Shown one piece after another: positions 10,451-21,781 of a stretch of DNA of 64,000 nucleotides (position 1 is its first letter; each line of letters begins with the position of its first letter). The stretch is from the NCBI RefSeq assembly GCF_017873235.1, contig NZ_JAGGJZ010000003.1, positions 124,001 to 188,000 of the forward strand, read 5' to 3'. A program made the position numbers and the translations under genes. The stretch is from Clostridium moniliforme (GTDB taxonomy: Bacteria > Bacillota > Clostridia > Clostridiales > Clostridiaceae). The notes beneath the pieces are model-generated. The model saw only the letters and a program-made list of their open reading frames with translations. It was not told where the DNA came from and did not search any database.

Positions 10451-11047
10451 ATGAAATTAACTCCAATGGATATAAATAATAAGGAATTTAAGAGAGGACT
10501 TAGAGGATATAATCCAGATGAAGTAGATGAGTTCTTAGATGAAGTAGTAGATAATTACGAAGAACTATATAAGGAAAATTCAAAATTAAAAGAAAAATTA
10601 GAAGTTTTAGAAGAGCAAATATCACATTATGCAAAAATAGAGACAACTATTCAAAATACTTTAGTTCTTGCTCAAAATGCAGCAGATCAAGCAAAGGAAT
10701 CTTCTCAAAAGGAAGCTGAAATAATAGTTAAAAATGCTAATGAAACAGCTCAAAGAATAGTTGATAAGGCACATAATGATGTTATTCAAATAAATGATGA
10801 ATTTGACAGAGTTAAACAAGAGTTTATAAAATTTAGAGCAAAATTTAGAAACTTTATGAATACTCAATTAGAAACATTTGATGATTTAGAAAAAGATATT
10901 AATAAGAATTATTCAATTGCTACTCCAGTTGATGAAGAAATGAATGTTAAAGATATTTCATATGAAGACACAAATGATAGTGAAGAAGAAGTTTCACAAA
11001 ATGAATTAGATGAAATAAAAAGTTTCTTTGCTAAAAAGGAAGATTAA
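10451..11047 (+). CDS. divIVA: DivIVA-family polar/septal scaffold protein
   Basis: About 198 aa, a coiled-coil protein that binds negatively curved membrane and marks poles and division sites. The N-terminal membrane-targeting domain KLTPMDINNKEFKRGLRGYN is the DivIVA signature, followed by long heptad-repeat segments (about 30-75 and 85-150) and an acidic tail. ATG 10451 is favoured (GAGGTGTGG upstream) over an upstream GTG. It closes the ylm block and is followed by a terminator. Confidence 0.93.
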   Translation: MKLTPMDINNKEFKRGLRGYNPDEVDEFLDEVVDNYEELYKENSKLKEKLEVLEEQISHYAKIETTIQNTLVLAQNAADQAKESSQKEAEIIVKNANETAQRIVDKAHNDVIQINDEFDRVKQEFIKFRAKFRNFMNTQLETFDDLEKDINKNYSIATPVDEEMNVKDISYEDTNDSEEEVSQNELDEIKSFFAKKED

Positions 11048-11051
11048 TATT

Positions 11052-11083
11052 ATCAGCATTACAAATGTAATGCTGATTTTTTA
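11052..11083 (+). terminator. Terminator after divIVA
   Basis: ATCAGCATTAC / GTAATGCTGAT with loop AAAT and a following T-run. An 11-bp perfect stem. Confidence 0.88.
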
Positions 11084-11159
11084 ATATATAGTTGCAGTTG
11101 AGTAAATTTAGTCAATATATTATAATTGTTAGGTAATAAAAATTTAGGAGACTTAAATA

Positions 11160-12625
<1,466 letters not shown>

Positions 12626-12660
12626 GTTTAATTTAAAAGCTTAAAGGAGCGAAAAAATAT

Positions 12661-13824
12661 ATGGAATATGATTTAATTGCAACCACTACCTTTGGTATAG
12701 AAGGTGTAACTGCAAAAGAGTTAAAAGCCTTAGGTTATGAAGGATTAAAAACAGAAAATGGAAAGGTACACTTCCAAGGGGATGAAATGGATATTGCAAT
12801 AGCTAATATTCACTTAAGAACTGCAGATAGAGTTTTTATAAAGATGGCAGAATTTGAAGCTAGATCTTTTGAAGAACTTTTCCAAGGAACTAAAAATGTT
12901 AAATGGAATAAAATTATACCTAAAGACGGAGTAATGCATGTAGTTGGTAAGTCAATAAAATCAACATTACATAGCGTTCCAGATTGTCAATCAATAGTTA
13001 AAAAAGCTATTGTAACTCAAATGAGTGAAGCCTATGGAATTGATAGATTTAGTGAAGATGGAACAATTTATAAAATTGAAGTATCTATTTTAAAAGATAA
13101 AGTTACTCTTAGTATAGATACATCAGGTGTTGGACTTCATAAAAGAGGTTATAGAGAAAATGCGGGAGCTGCACCTCTTAAAGAAACATTGGCAGCTTCT
13201 ATGGTACTTTTATCAAGATGGAAAGAAGATTATATTTTAGTTGATCCATTTTGTGGTTCAGGTACCATTTTAATAGAAGCTTGTATGATAATGCAAAATA
13301 TAGCACCTGGGTTAAATAGAGAATTTATTTCAGAAAATTGGCCTATAATGCCACCTAATATATATAATCAAGTAAGAGATGGAGCAAGAAAGGCAATAAA
13401 ACATAAAGATATAAAACTTTTAGGATATGATATAGACCATAGGGTTTTAAAGACTGCAAAAGAAAATGCAAGAAAGGCTGGAGTTTTAGATTATATAGAA
13501 TTCCAAGAAAGAGATTTTAGAAAATTCTCAAATAAACATAAATACGGATTCATAATTTCAAATCCACCTTATGGAGAAAGATTAAGCGATAAAAATGAAG
13601 TGAAAGAGCTTTATGGAATTTTTGGTAAATATAAAAGAAAATATGAAGATTGGGAATTTAATGTTCTTACTTCTTATGAAGAATTTGAAAAAGATTTTGG
13701 AATAAAATCTACAAAAAATAGAAAATTATATAATGGTAAATTAAAGTGTTACTATTATCAATATTTTCATAATAAATTAATAAAAAATCAAGGAGATACT
13801 GTACTTCAGTGTCTTATAGGATAA
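12661..13824 (+). CDS. THUMP-domain class I RNA methyltransferase (RlmL/YpsC type)
   Basis: 387 aa. An N-terminal ferredoxin-like plus THUMP RNA-binding part (about 1-155) is followed by an AdoMet Rossmann methyltransferase with VDPFCGSGTILIEA (motif I) and ISNPPYGERL (motif IV, N301) for N2-guanine methylation. The Gram-positive YpsC homologues are related to the N-terminal half of E. coli RlmL. The exact rRNA position cannot be told from sequence. Confidence 0.9.
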   Translation: MEYDLIATTTFGIEGVTAKELKALGYEGLKTENGKVHFQGDEMDIAIANIHLRTADRVFIKMAEFEARSFEELFQGTKNVKWNKIIPKDGVMHVVGKSIKSTLHSVPDCQSIVKKAIVTQMSEAYGIDRFSEDGTIYKIEVSILKDKVTLSIDTSGVGLHKRGYRENAGAAPLKETLAASMVLLSRWKEDYILVDPFCGSGTILIEACMIMQNIAPGLNREFISENWPIMPPNIYNQVRDGARKAIKHKDIKLLGYDIDHRVLKTAKENARKAGVLDYIEFQERDFRKFSNKHKYGFIISNPPYGERLSDKNEVKELYGIFGKYKRKYEDWEFNVLTSYEEFEKDFGIKSTKNRKLYNGKLKCYYYQYFHNKLIKNQGDTVLQCLIG

Positions 13825-13858
13825 AAAAATTCGCTTAAAATTTAAGCGAATTTTTTTA
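13825..13858. terminator. Bidirectional terminator between the methyltransferase and rqcH
   Basis: Perfect inverted repeat AAAAATTCGCTTAAA / TTTAAGCGAATTTTT with A-run and T-run on either side, placed between convergent genes, so it can stop transcription from both. Confidence 0.9.
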
Positions 13859-15595
13859 AATCTTTTGAAGATTTAGACTTTCAAAATTTTTAGGTTCTGT
13901 ATACAATGTAAAATTAGTATGATATATAACCATTCCAGGTTTTGCACCATTTGGCTTTTTTAAATTTTTAACCAAAGTATAATCAACAGGTACTTTAGAA
14001 GAATCTTTAGCTTTGCTATAAAATGCAGCTAAAATAGCAGCTTCTTCTAATGTTTTGTCTGGTATATCCTTTGAACAGATTATTACGTGAGAACCTGGTA
14101 TATCTTTAGTGTGAAGCCACATAAAGTTTTTATTAGCAAACTTTAAACTTAAATAATCATTTTGTAGATTATTTTTACCAACATATATATCAATTCCATC
14201 AGAAGATATAAAATGAAGTGGTTTTGATTTTAGTTTCTTTTTACTTGAAGATTTTTTGAATTTTAAATATCCAGTTTCCATTAATTCATTTTTTATTTCT
14301 TCTATTTCATCATATGATTCAGCGTTTATAATGTTAGTTAATACTGAATTAAGATAACTAAGTTCATTTTCATTTTTATCTAGTTGAATATAAGCTTCTT
14401 CTTCTGCCTTTTTTAATTTATTATATTTTTTATAATAAATTTGAACATTTTCAGAAGGTGTTTTATTTGGATTTAATTTAATTTCTTCATTTGGATAATC
14501 TTCTTTATAAAAGTTTTGTAATACAACAGATTCATCACCTTTTTTGAAGCTATAAATAAATGATGTTAATAAATCCCCCTTAATTTTAAAGTTTTCTTTA
14601 GATTTACAATCTTTTAATGTGTTTTCAAGTATTTTTTTCTTTTTTAAACATCTTTCAATATTTGTATGAATAAGTTTTTGTAAATTTTGAGATCTATTAT
14701 GAAGCCTTTCTTGTTTATCTTTTTTTCTATAAAATTCATCTAACATTATAGATGGATCATCATATTTTATAGAAGAAAACTTATCTTTAAAGGATAAAAA
14801 TTCTATTGAGTGAAAATCTTTAAAAAATCCATCCTTATCAACATATATATGAAATGAAGGAAATTTTTTTGTAGTTTCAAATAAATTTGTAACAAATTTG
14901 TATAATATTTTACTATCCTTTAAGTTATAATTAGAGTTAGAAAGATTAGTGTATAATTCTCTTGATAAAGTTTTACTAACACCTGTAAAATTTTTAAAGA
15001 AGAAATCTTCATTAATATTAAAATTATCATTTAATAAATTAATAAAGGATTCTTTTGAAAAGTTAAAAGGATTTAATTTAGTTGATTTAGGAGGATAAAT
15101 ATATGTAACACCAGGATATAAAACTCTATAACTATTTATATCAGGAGTTATATGTTTAATTGATTCCATAACTTTTAAATCTCTTTCTCTAACAAGAGTT
15201 ATATTTGAATGTCTTCCCATAATTTCGATAATTAATAAATATTTACTATCAAAACCAAGTTCATCTCTAGAAGATACATGGATTGTGACTATTCTATCTC
15301 CCTCTTTTTGGGTTATATCAGTTATAGTTCCTCCTATTAAATATTTTCTAAGAACCATTAAATAAAGTGGTGCTTTAAGTGGATTTTCTTTTTGGATATT
15401 AGTAATATGTAATCTTGCAAATTGTGAGGATGCTGAGATTAAAAGTTTAAAGTTTTTTCTATTTTTTCTTAAATGTAAAATTATTTCATCCTTTTCAGGT
15501 TGATTTATTTTATCTATTTTAGAATCAATTAGAGATTCTTTTAAATTATCAATTAAATTATTTAAAAATATACCATCTAATGCCAAAGGTATCAT
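13856..15595 (-). CDS. rqcH: Ribosome quality control protein RqcH (NFACT family)
   Basis: 579 aa, the only long - strand gene of the chromosomal part. It has an NFACT-N domain starting MIPLALDGIFLNNL, the ARLHIT segment, a coiled-coil middle (about 290-420), and NFACT-R at the C-terminus with DIYVGKNNLQNDYLSLKFAN and WLHTKDIPGSHVII. RqcH binds stalled 50S subunits and adds alanine tails to nascent chains; older annotations call it fibronectin-binding protein. Its promoter shares the gap at 15596-15685 with divergent dapF. Confidence 0.92.
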   Translation of the reverse strand: MIPLALDGIFLNNLIDNLKESLIDSKIDKINQPEKDEIILHLRKNRKNFKLLISASSQFARLHITNIQKENPLKAPLYLMVLRKYLIGGTITDITQKEGDRIVTIHVSSRDELGFDSKYLLIIEIMGRHSNITLVRERDLKVMESIKHITPDINSYRVLYPGVTYIYPPKSTKLNPFNFSKESFINLLNDNFNINEDFFFKNFTGVSKTLSRELYTNLSNSNYNLKDSKILYKFVTNLFETTKKFPSFHIYVDKDGFFKDFHSIEFLSFKDKFSSIKYDDPSIMLDEFYRKKDKQERLHNRSQNLQKLIHTNIERCLKKKKILENTLKDCKSKENFKIKGDLLTSFIYSFKKGDESVVLQNFYKEDYPNEEIKLNPNKTPSENVQIYYKKYNKLKKAEEEAYIQLDKNENELSYLNSVLTNIINAESYDEIEEIKNELMETGYLKFKKSSSKKKLKSKPLHFISSDGIDIYVGKNNLQNDYLSLKFANKNFMWLHTKDIPGSHVIICSKDIPDKTLEEAAILAAFYSKAKDSSKVPVDYTLVKNLKKPNGAKPGMVIYHTNFTLYTEPKNFESLNLQKI

Positions 15596-15685
15596 CCTTT
15601 CTTTTTTAGAATTTAAAAATAGTATAACACTAAATTAAGGCAATAATCAATTTAATATAAAAGTGCTTTAGGAGGATCATAAATT

Positions 15686-16504
15686 ATGAAATTTACAAAG
15701 ATGCAAGGAATAGGAAATGATTTTATTTTTATAGAGGATTTAGATAATACTCTAGAGAGTAGTGAAATAGATATAGCAAAAAAATTATGTAATAGGCATT
15801 TTGGTATTGGTGCAGATGGATTAATAATTATAAGAAATTCTCATAAATGTGATATGAAAATGACTATTATAAACAGTGACGGTTCAAGAGCAAATATGTG
15901 TGGAAATGCAATAAGATGTTTTGGAAGATATATTTATGATAAAGGATATGTTAAGGATAAATGTTTTTCTGTTGAAACTGGAGATGGAAAAAAAGAAATA
16001 ACTCTAATTGAAGAGAATGGTAAATTTGTAGGAGCTAAAGTATATATGGGTAAACCTTCTTTTGAGGGTGATAAAATACCACTAAAAAATAAAAAGGAAC
16101 TTATAAATGAAACTATTAATATAAATAATAAAAATTATAATTTAACATCTGTTTTAGTTGGGGTACCTCATACTATAATAATAGAAGATAAAGATGGTTA
16201 TAATGTAGAAGAAGGAAAGTTTATAGAAAAGTTTGAAATATTTAAAGAAGGAACTAATGTAAACTTTGTAAAAGTTATAAGTAAAGATCATATTAAAGTA
16301 GAAACTTGGGAAAGAGGAGCAGGTGCAACTCTTGCTTGTGGAACAGGAACTTGTGCATCAGCTGTTGTTGCACATAAGTTTGGTTTAATTAATAAAAAGG
16401 TATTAGCAACTCTAAAAGGAGGAGAACTTATAATAGAAGTTGAAGATGATGGAGTATATATGACAGGTAATGCTGAATATATTTGCACAGGAGAAACTAT
16501 ATAA
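15686..16504 (+). CDS. dapF: Diaminopimelate epimerase DapF
   Basis: 272 aa. Converts LL- to meso-diaminopimelate for lysine and peptidoglycan synthesis. The two catalytic cysteines are C72 in NMCGNAIRCFGRY and C218 in LACGTGTCASAV. The N-terminus MKFTKMQGIGNDF is characteristic. AGGAGGATC precedes the ATG. It is followed 25 bases later by a lipoprotein gene. Confidence 0.96.
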   Translation: MKFTKMQGIGNDFIFIEDLDNTLESSEIDIAKKLCNRHFGIGADGLIIIRNSHKCDMKMTIINSDGSRANMCGNAIRCFGRYIYDKGYVKDKCFSVETGDGKKEITLIEENGKFVGAKVYMGKPSFEGDKIPLKNKKELINETININNKNYNLTSVLVGVPHTIIIEDKDGYNVEEGKFIEKFEIFKEGTNVNFVKVISKDHIKVETWERGAGATLACGTGTCASAVVAHKFGLINKKVLATLKGGELIIEVEDDGVYMTGNAEYICTGETI

Positions 16505-16529
16505 AATATAGCTTAGAAGAGGGAGTAGA

Positions 16530-17537
16530 ATGAATGTTTTAAAAAAAAGACCATTATATATATTAATTTTATTAGGTTTTTCATTTATTCTAACTGCATG
16601 TGGACAGAAAAGTATGCAAAATGATGGACTTACTGGTAAAAACGGAGAAGAATTAAAGGTGCAAAACGGTTCAGTGTTATTAGAAGAAAAGGGAGAATAT
16701 AGTACTTTAAATTTTTTAAATGGCAAATATAGTAGTTTAAATAGCAAAAATATTGTAACTAATTATAATAAAGAAAGTGGTAATTACATTTTTTTAAAAG
16801 ATGGTAAACACTACATTTATTATAAAGGTAAAAATAAAGAAATAACTGATAAAGAATATAGCTTTATTAAAATTTCTCCTTCAGGTAATTATGTTTCTTA
16901 TATGATTTATGATAATGGATATAAGTTAAAAGTCTTATCATTAGAGGATAATAAAGTTATTAATATACAATCAAAGGTAGCTATATCAGGAGAGTTTTAT
17001 GATTTTATAAATGGGGATACATTAGTTTATTATGGAATTTCAGATGATGGAGTTAATGGGGTTTTCACTTATAATTTAAAAACTAATAAAGAGGAACTTT
17101 TATATAAATTAAAAGTTGGATATGTGGAGTTTTTAAAGGGATTAGAAAATGAAGTTGTAATATTTCAGCAACTTTCAAATAACAAAAAAGAATTAAAGAT
17201 TATAAGTGATACTAAGAAGGAAAAGGTTATTTCTAAAAGCTTTAATGAAATTAATGATGTATTAAAAGTTAATAATGATTATTATATTTTAGGAACAGCA
17301 ATTAATAATTCGCCTTCATTATATAAAGTCAAAGAAAATTCTAATCAGAGATTAGTATATTCTTTCCCTTCAATTATAAATTTGAAAAAAGGAATAAGAA
17401 TAAGTGATAATGGAGATATACTTTTTATAGGATCTAATAATGGAAATGATAAAGAGGAAATTTTTTCATATAAAGATAAAAGTGTTTCTCTTATAAGTAG
17501 TAAAATAGGAAATTATGAATTTATAAAATTTAATTAG
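16530..17537 (+). CDS. Predicted lipoprotein, unknown function
   Basis: 335 aa. It has a lipoprotein signal: basic MNVLKKR, a hydrophobic stretch and the lipobox LTAC with the lipidated Cys at about residue 25. The rest is beta-rich with repeated strand-turn patterns (KDGKHYIYYKGK, ISPSGNYVSY) that resemble a beta-propeller surface protein. No catalytic motif seen. It lies between dapF and a pilus operon and ends at a strong terminator. Confidence 0.75.
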   Translation: MNVLKKRPLYILILLGFSFILTACGQKSMQNDGLTGKNGEELKVQNGSVLLEEKGEYSTLNFLNGKYSSLNSKNIVTNYNKESGNYIFLKDGKHYIYYKGKNKEITDKEYSFIKISPSGNYVSYMIYDNGYKLKVLSLEDNKVINIQSKVAISGEFYDFINGDTLVYYGISDDGVNGVFTYNLKTNKEELLYKLKVGYVEFLKGLENEVVIFQQLSNNKKELKIISDTKKEKVISKSFNEINDVLKVNNDYYILGTAINNSPSLYKVKENSNQRLVYSFPSIINLKKGIRISDNGDILFIGSNNGNDKEEIFSYKDKSVSLISSKIGNYEFIKFN

Positions 17538-17573
17538 AAAAAAGTCTTGGTAAAATTCCAAGACTTTTTTCTT
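17538..17573 (+). terminator. Terminator after the lipoprotein gene
   Basis: AAAAAAGTCTTGG / CCAAGACTTTTTT, loop TAAAATT, T-run. It separates the lipoprotein from the pilus operon. Confidence 0.88.
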
Positions 17574-17627
17574 TTAATAGGAATAAAAATTACTATAACG
17601 TGTCCATAATTAAAATGGAGGTGTTAA

Positions 17628-19010
17628 GTGAAAGAGTTAATAAAAATTTCTGATTTAAATTCGGTGTATAAGGTATCAAAGGAAAAAATGATTCAGTTTA
17701 AAGTTATTCCTCTTTATGAGGATGAAGAATATATTAATGTAGTTACCTATAAGGAAAGTAATGAAAGTAAAGATTATATTGAATTTATTTTTGGCAAAAA
17801 AGCAAAGTTTATAGAAGTGGATAAAGTAATATTTAATAATGTTATAAAAGCTTTAAAGCCTAATTTAGATGAAAATTTAGAAGAAGAAATAATATACGAT
17901 ACAATTAATAAAAATGGAAGTGATATACATTTTGAACCTTCAAGAAACTTTGTAACTATAAGAGTAAGAATAGATGGGATTTTATCTATTGTAGGTAAAA
18001 TTAGAAATATAGATTATAATCAAATACTTTCTAGAGTTAAATTAAATGGAAATATGGATATTGCAGAAAAAAGAAAACCTCAAGACGGGAAAATTTTAAT
18101 TAAAAATTCTAAAGGGAGGTTTGACTGCAGAATATCTACAATACCTGTAATTTATGGAGAAAAGATGGTAATTAGAATTCTTTATAAAGAAAAGTTAGAT
18201 CATACTATAGATAGTCTGAAATTACTTCCTTTTCAACAAAAAATATTAAATAAAATTATTAATGCAGAAACAGGCATGCTTATTATAAGTGGTCCAACAG
18301 GTAGTGGTAAAACTTCTACATTGTATTCAATTATATCAAGTATAAAAGATAAAGACATTAATATAACTACTATAGAAGATCCAGTAGAATGTAATATTAA
18401 AGATATAAATCAAATGAATGTAAATAGAAAGATAAATTTTAGTTTTGCAGAAGGATTAAGAAGTACGCTAAGACAAGATCCAGATGTCATTATGGTTGGA
18501 GAAATTAGAGATGAAGAAACAGCTATTATGGCAACTAGGGCTGCTATTACAGGGCATAAGGTTTATTCAACTATTCATACAAAATCAAGCAGAGATATAT
18601 TTTTAAGGCTGGAGGATATGAAGGTTAAAAATTATTTAATAAAAGGCTCTTTAATAGGTACTATTTCTCAAAGATTAATAGGAAGGTTATGTCCAAATTG
18701 TAAAGAGAAGGAGAAACGAAAAATAAAAGAAAAAGAATATACATTATATAAAGAAGTAGGGTGTGAAAAGTGTAACTTTACAGGAATTAGTGGGAGAAGA
18801 TTAATTTGTGCAATACATTTTATAGATGAAAAAATAAGAAGTAACTTTAATAATATATATAATGATTTAGAATTTTTATCTAATGAACAAATGTATCATG
18901 TATGTAAAGTGTTACTTAAAGAAGGAGAAATAAGTTATAAACAGTATAAAAATTTTATTACTGGAGAGGATTTAATTAGATATGAAGAAAATGAAAAAGA
19001 GTTCTTATAA
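17628..19010 (+). CDS. Type II secretion / type IV pilus assembly ATPase (GspE/PilB/ComGA family)
   Basis: 460 aa. Cytoplasmic hexameric ATPase driving pilus or pseudopilus assembly. It has Walker A GPTGSGKTST (from residue 222), an Asp box with EDPVE, Walker B PDVIMVGEIRDEETA, the His box TGHKVYSTIH, and a tetracysteine zinc site (LCPNCKEK...CEKCNFTG). The N-terminal domain is short compared with PilB. GTG start at 17628 after GGAGGTG. First gene of a tightly packed operon running to 23096. Confidence 0.93.
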   Translation: MKELIKISDLNSVYKVSKEKMIQFKVIPLYEDEEYINVVTYKESNESKDYIEFIFGKKAKFIEVDKVIFNNVIKALKPNLDENLEEEIIYDTINKNGSDIHFEPSRNFVTIRVRIDGILSIVGKIRNIDYNQILSRVKLNGNMDIAEKRKPQDGKILIKNSKGRFDCRISTIPVIYGEKMVIRILYKEKLDHTIDSLKLLPFQQKILNKIINAETGMLIISGPTGSGKTSTLYSIISSIKDKDINITTIEDPVECNIKDINQMNVNRKINFSFAEGLRSTLRQDPDVIMVGEIRDEETAIMATRAAITGHKVYSTIHTKSSRDIFLRLEDMKVKNYLIKGSLIGTISQRLIGRLCPNCKEKEKRKIKEKEYTLYKEVGCEKCNFTGISGRRLICAIHFIDEKIRSNFNNIYNDLEFLSNEQMYHVCKVLLKEGEISYKQYKNFITGEDLIRYEENEKEFL

Positions 19011-20013
19011 AGATATAAGTATAATTTGTGAAAATTTATATTCATTATATAATGATGGTCTTCAAATAACAAAATCAATTGAATTACTTAACGATTTTCC
19101 TTTAAGAAAAGATTATAAAGACAGTATTGAAGATGTAGGTAAAAAAGTTAGAATGGGAAAATCATTAGGAGAAAGCTTTTCTAAGTTTAATAACTTATAT
19201 CCTTCTTTTCTAACTGGAATGATATCCATTGGAGAAAAAACAGGTAGGTTAAATGATGTATTAAAGGAAATGAGTATATACTACAAAAGAAAAGATGCTA
19301 TGAAAAATAGTATTATTAATGCATCTATTTATCCAATATTTTTAATTATATCAATGCTTATTATGTGTATATTTTTCATAATATTTATAATTCCACAGTT
19401 TGAGAGTGTTTATTCATCATTAGGAACTAATATACCTAAACTAACAAAAAATATATTAAATTTATCTATTTGGATTAATAAGTATCCTTTTGTAGCAATT
19501 TCTTTTATATTATTTTGGTTTATTTTAACTCCAATTATATTTTTTAAATTGTATTATAACAAGTTGAAAAATATATTAGTAAACAAAATAAAAATTTTAA
19601 AGGAAATAAGAGAGTATGAAGTAATTTTGCTTATTAAAGTTATTGTAGTTAGTGGAACAAATATATCAGTAGCTCTTAAATATTGTGAAGAAGATAATTT
19701 AAGAAAAAAATTATATAGTGATATAAATGAAGGAATATTAAAAGGAAATGAAATATCAGAAGTATTAGAGGATGTAATAAATCCATCTAATTATACAATT
19801 GCAATGATTAAATTAGGGGAAGAAAGTGGGTCTTTAGATGAAAGACTTGAAAATTTAACTAATACTTTAAATGAAAGATGTAATGATAAATTTAAAAAGA
19901 TAGCTTCGATGTTTCAGCCTATATCAATAGTTTTAATAGCATGTATTGTATTTATTTTTCTTATGACTTTTATTTTACCAATTTTTGATGGAATATATGG
20001 AGGAATATCTTGA
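18982..20013 (+). CDS. Pilus assembly inner-membrane platform protein (GspF/PilC/ComGB family)
   Basis: 343 aa. It has two homologous T2SF domains (about 10-135 and 205-330), the first with GKSLGESF and MISIGEKTGRLNDVL, the second with MIKLGEESGSLDERL, and three transmembrane segments. It overlaps the ATPase gene by 29 bases, implying coupled translation. The protein recruits the ATPase to the pilus machine. Confidence 0.9.
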   Translation: MKKMKKSSYKDISIICENLYSLYNDGLQITKSIELLNDFPLRKDYKDSIEDVGKKVRMGKSLGESFSKFNNLYPSFLTGMISIGEKTGRLNDVLKEMSIYYKRKDAMKNSIINASIYPIFLIISMLIMCIFFIIFIIPQFESVYSSLGTNIPKLTKNILNLSIWINKYPFVAISFILFWFILTPIIFFKLYYNKLKNILVNKIKILKEIREYEVILLIKVIVVSGTNISVALKYCEEDNLRKKLYSDINEGILKGNEISEVLEDVINPSNYTIAMIKLGEESGSLDERLENLTNTLNERCNDKFKKIASMFQPISIVLIACIVFIFLMTFILPIFDGIYGGIS

Positions 20014-20441
20014 AAAAGAAAAAAGGATTTACATTAATAGAATTAATAGCATCTATAACTATACTAATAATTTTATTTACATTTGGATCTCTATCTTTAA
20101 ATTACTATAAAAATTTAAATGAAGATATTAAATTAGATAATTTCTTTGTTTCATTAAAACATATGTTAGCAGAGGGAAAGGCCATTGCTATAGATGAAGA
20201 TATAGGATTAAGAGTAGCTTTTGATAATACAAATAAAAAGGTGATTTTGCAAAAGGGAATATTTAATATAGGGTTTATAGATATGCCATATTACATATAT
20301 GTTGTATCAAATCCTAAAATATCAATTTCATCAAATGGACAATTAAAATCTCAAACAACAACACTTAACAATACAAAGGATAATAAAAAATATTATATAA
20401 AAATTAGAGCAGGAGTTGATTATGTAAATATTGAAAGTTAA
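20010..20441 (+). CDS. Prepilin-like protein with N-terminal methylation motif
   Basis: 143 aa. The class III signal KKKKGFTLIELIASITILIILF is processed after Gly, with Glu at +5, followed by an amphipathic alpha-1 helix. This is the best candidate for the major pseudopilin of the operon (ComGD/GspH-like). TTG start at 20010, overlapping the platform gene stop. Confidence 0.85.
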   Translation: MKKKKGFTLIELIASITILIILFTFGSLSLNYYKNLNEDIKLDNFFVSLKHMLAEGKAIAIDEDIGLRVAFDNTNKKVILQKGIFNIGFIDMPYYIYVVSNPKISISSNGQLKSQTTTLNNTKDNKKYYIKIRAGVDYVNIES

Positions 20442-20871
20442 AGGAAAAAGAAAAGGAAGTATGCTTCTTGAATGTATGTTATGTATATTTATTATTTCAA
20501 TAGTTATTGTATCTTTTGTTGCATCTAATAAAGAAGATTATAAATCCTTTAATCTTAGAAATGAAATAAGAGAAAATACTTTGTTGATGAACAATATAGT
20601 AAATGAAATTAAATTTAATATGACAATAGAAGAATTAGAAAATAAATTAAAGGTAAATAAAATTGTAATAGGTGTAGGAGAAAATATATTTAATGATTTA
20701 AAAACAAAAGATATATTAAATATACAAAATAATTATATTAATAAAAAAATAATAATAGAAAAGATTAATGGATCATTAGAAAAGATCAATCTAAAAGTTT
20801 CCTTTATAGAAGATGAAAATGAAATTTTAGAAGAAGAGGTAGAAAAAGAGATTTGGATGGAAGAAAAATAA
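20431..20871 (+). CDS. Prepilin-like minor pseudopilin (degenerate motif)
   Basis: 146 aa. KGKRKGSMLLECMLCIFIISIVIVSF matches a prepilin leader, but Phe-Thr at +1/+2 is replaced by Ser-Met; Glu+5 is kept. A hydrophobic N-terminal helix precedes a small soluble domain. It starts with TTG inside the previous gene and ends overlapping the next. Likely a ComGE-like minor subunit. Confidence 0.7.
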   Translation: MKVKGKRKGSMLLECMLCIFIISIVIVSFVASNKEDYKSFNLRNEIRENTLLMNNIVNEIKFNMTIEELENKLKVNKIVIGVGENIFNDLKTKDILNIQNNYINKKIIIEKINGSLEKINLKVSFIEDENEILEEEVEKEIWMEEK

Positions 20872-21371
20872 AAAAATTAAGAAAAGGTGGTTTTACATTA
20901 ATTGAATGTATAGCCTATATATTTATTTCTACAATAATACTTACCATAATTACAACAATAACTATTGATGGATATAAGCATTTTATTAGGCGAGGGGAGT
21001 TTATAAATAGAGAAGATGAAATAGATAATGCAATTTTAAGTATAAGAAAGATTTTCAATGATGTAAATAATACTGATTATATTATAAAAAATAATAAAAT
21101 AGAAATAATTAAAGAAGAACAAGGAATTGAAGAAGTAAATAATAAAAATAATATAAATAAAGATTTAAATGTGAAATCAAAAGAATTTGAAGTTATAAGT
21201 GGAAACTTATATGTTAAATATTATTCTTATAATGAATATGAAAATAAAAGAAAGCATGAAACATCAAATATTATTTTAGAAAATGTAGAAAATTTTAATG
21301 CATTTAAAAAGAAAAATTTAATATATGTAGATCTTATAGTTGATGGAAGAGAGTTTTTAATATGTTTGTAA
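20853..21371 (+). CDS. Prepilin-like minor pseudopilin (ComGF-like)
   Basis: 172 aa with KKLRKGGFTLIECIAYIFIS, a full prepilin cleavage and methylation motif (GFTLIE), then a soluble domain with a charged Asn-rich stretch (about 95-110). TTG start at 20853, 18 bases inside the upstream gene. The size and late operon position suit the ComGF or GspJ role. Confidence 0.78.
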   Translation: MDGRKIKKLRKGGFTLIECIAYIFISTIILTIITTITIDGYKHFIRRGEFINREDEIDNAILSIRKIFNDVNNTDYIIKNNKIEIIKEEQGIEEVNNKNNINKDLNVKSKEFEVISGNLYVKYYSYNEYENKRKHETSNIILENVENFNAFKKKNLIYVDLIVDGREFLICL

Positions 21372-21781
21372 AGAAAAAAGGATATGTTTTATTAAGCACT
21401 ATTTTAGTTTTATCTTTTATAATTATGGTTATTTTAGGAGGAGCAGCTATACATAAGATGAATTTTAAATATTCCAAAAGATATAAAGTTCATAAAAGTA
21501 TGAGAGATTTAAATATTAATGAAGAAGCTGTTTTACTAGAAACTAATAATTGGATCTATAAAAATAAAGATTTATTAATAGAAAAAATGAAAGAAGATTT
21601 TTCTCAACCTATTAAAAGTAGTGAGTATAGACTTAATTTAAATTATATAAAAGATAAGGATACATTTAAATTAAGCTATGGAATAGATAAATTAGATGAT
21701 TATATTTATTGTTCCTATATAAATAATGAAGAAAAGATAATTTTAATACCAAAAAGGAGGATAAAAGTAAGTGATACTTAG
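21362..21781 (+). CDS. Small membrane pilus-associated protein (ComGG/PilX-like position)
   Basis: 139 aa. KKKGYVLLSTILVLSFIIMVILGG is a hydrophobic prepilin-like N-terminus lacking Glu+5, as in GspK/PilX/ComGG minor pilins. It overlaps both neighbours by about 10 bases. The remainder is a small soluble domain with no recognised motif. Confidence 0.65.
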   Translation: MFVKKKGYVLLSTILVLSFIIMVILGGAAIHKMNFKYSKRYKVHKSMRDLNINEEAVLLETNNWIYKNKDLLIEKMKEDFSQPIKSSEYRLNLNYIKDKDTFKLSYGIDKLDDYIYCSYINNEEKIILIPKRRIKVSDT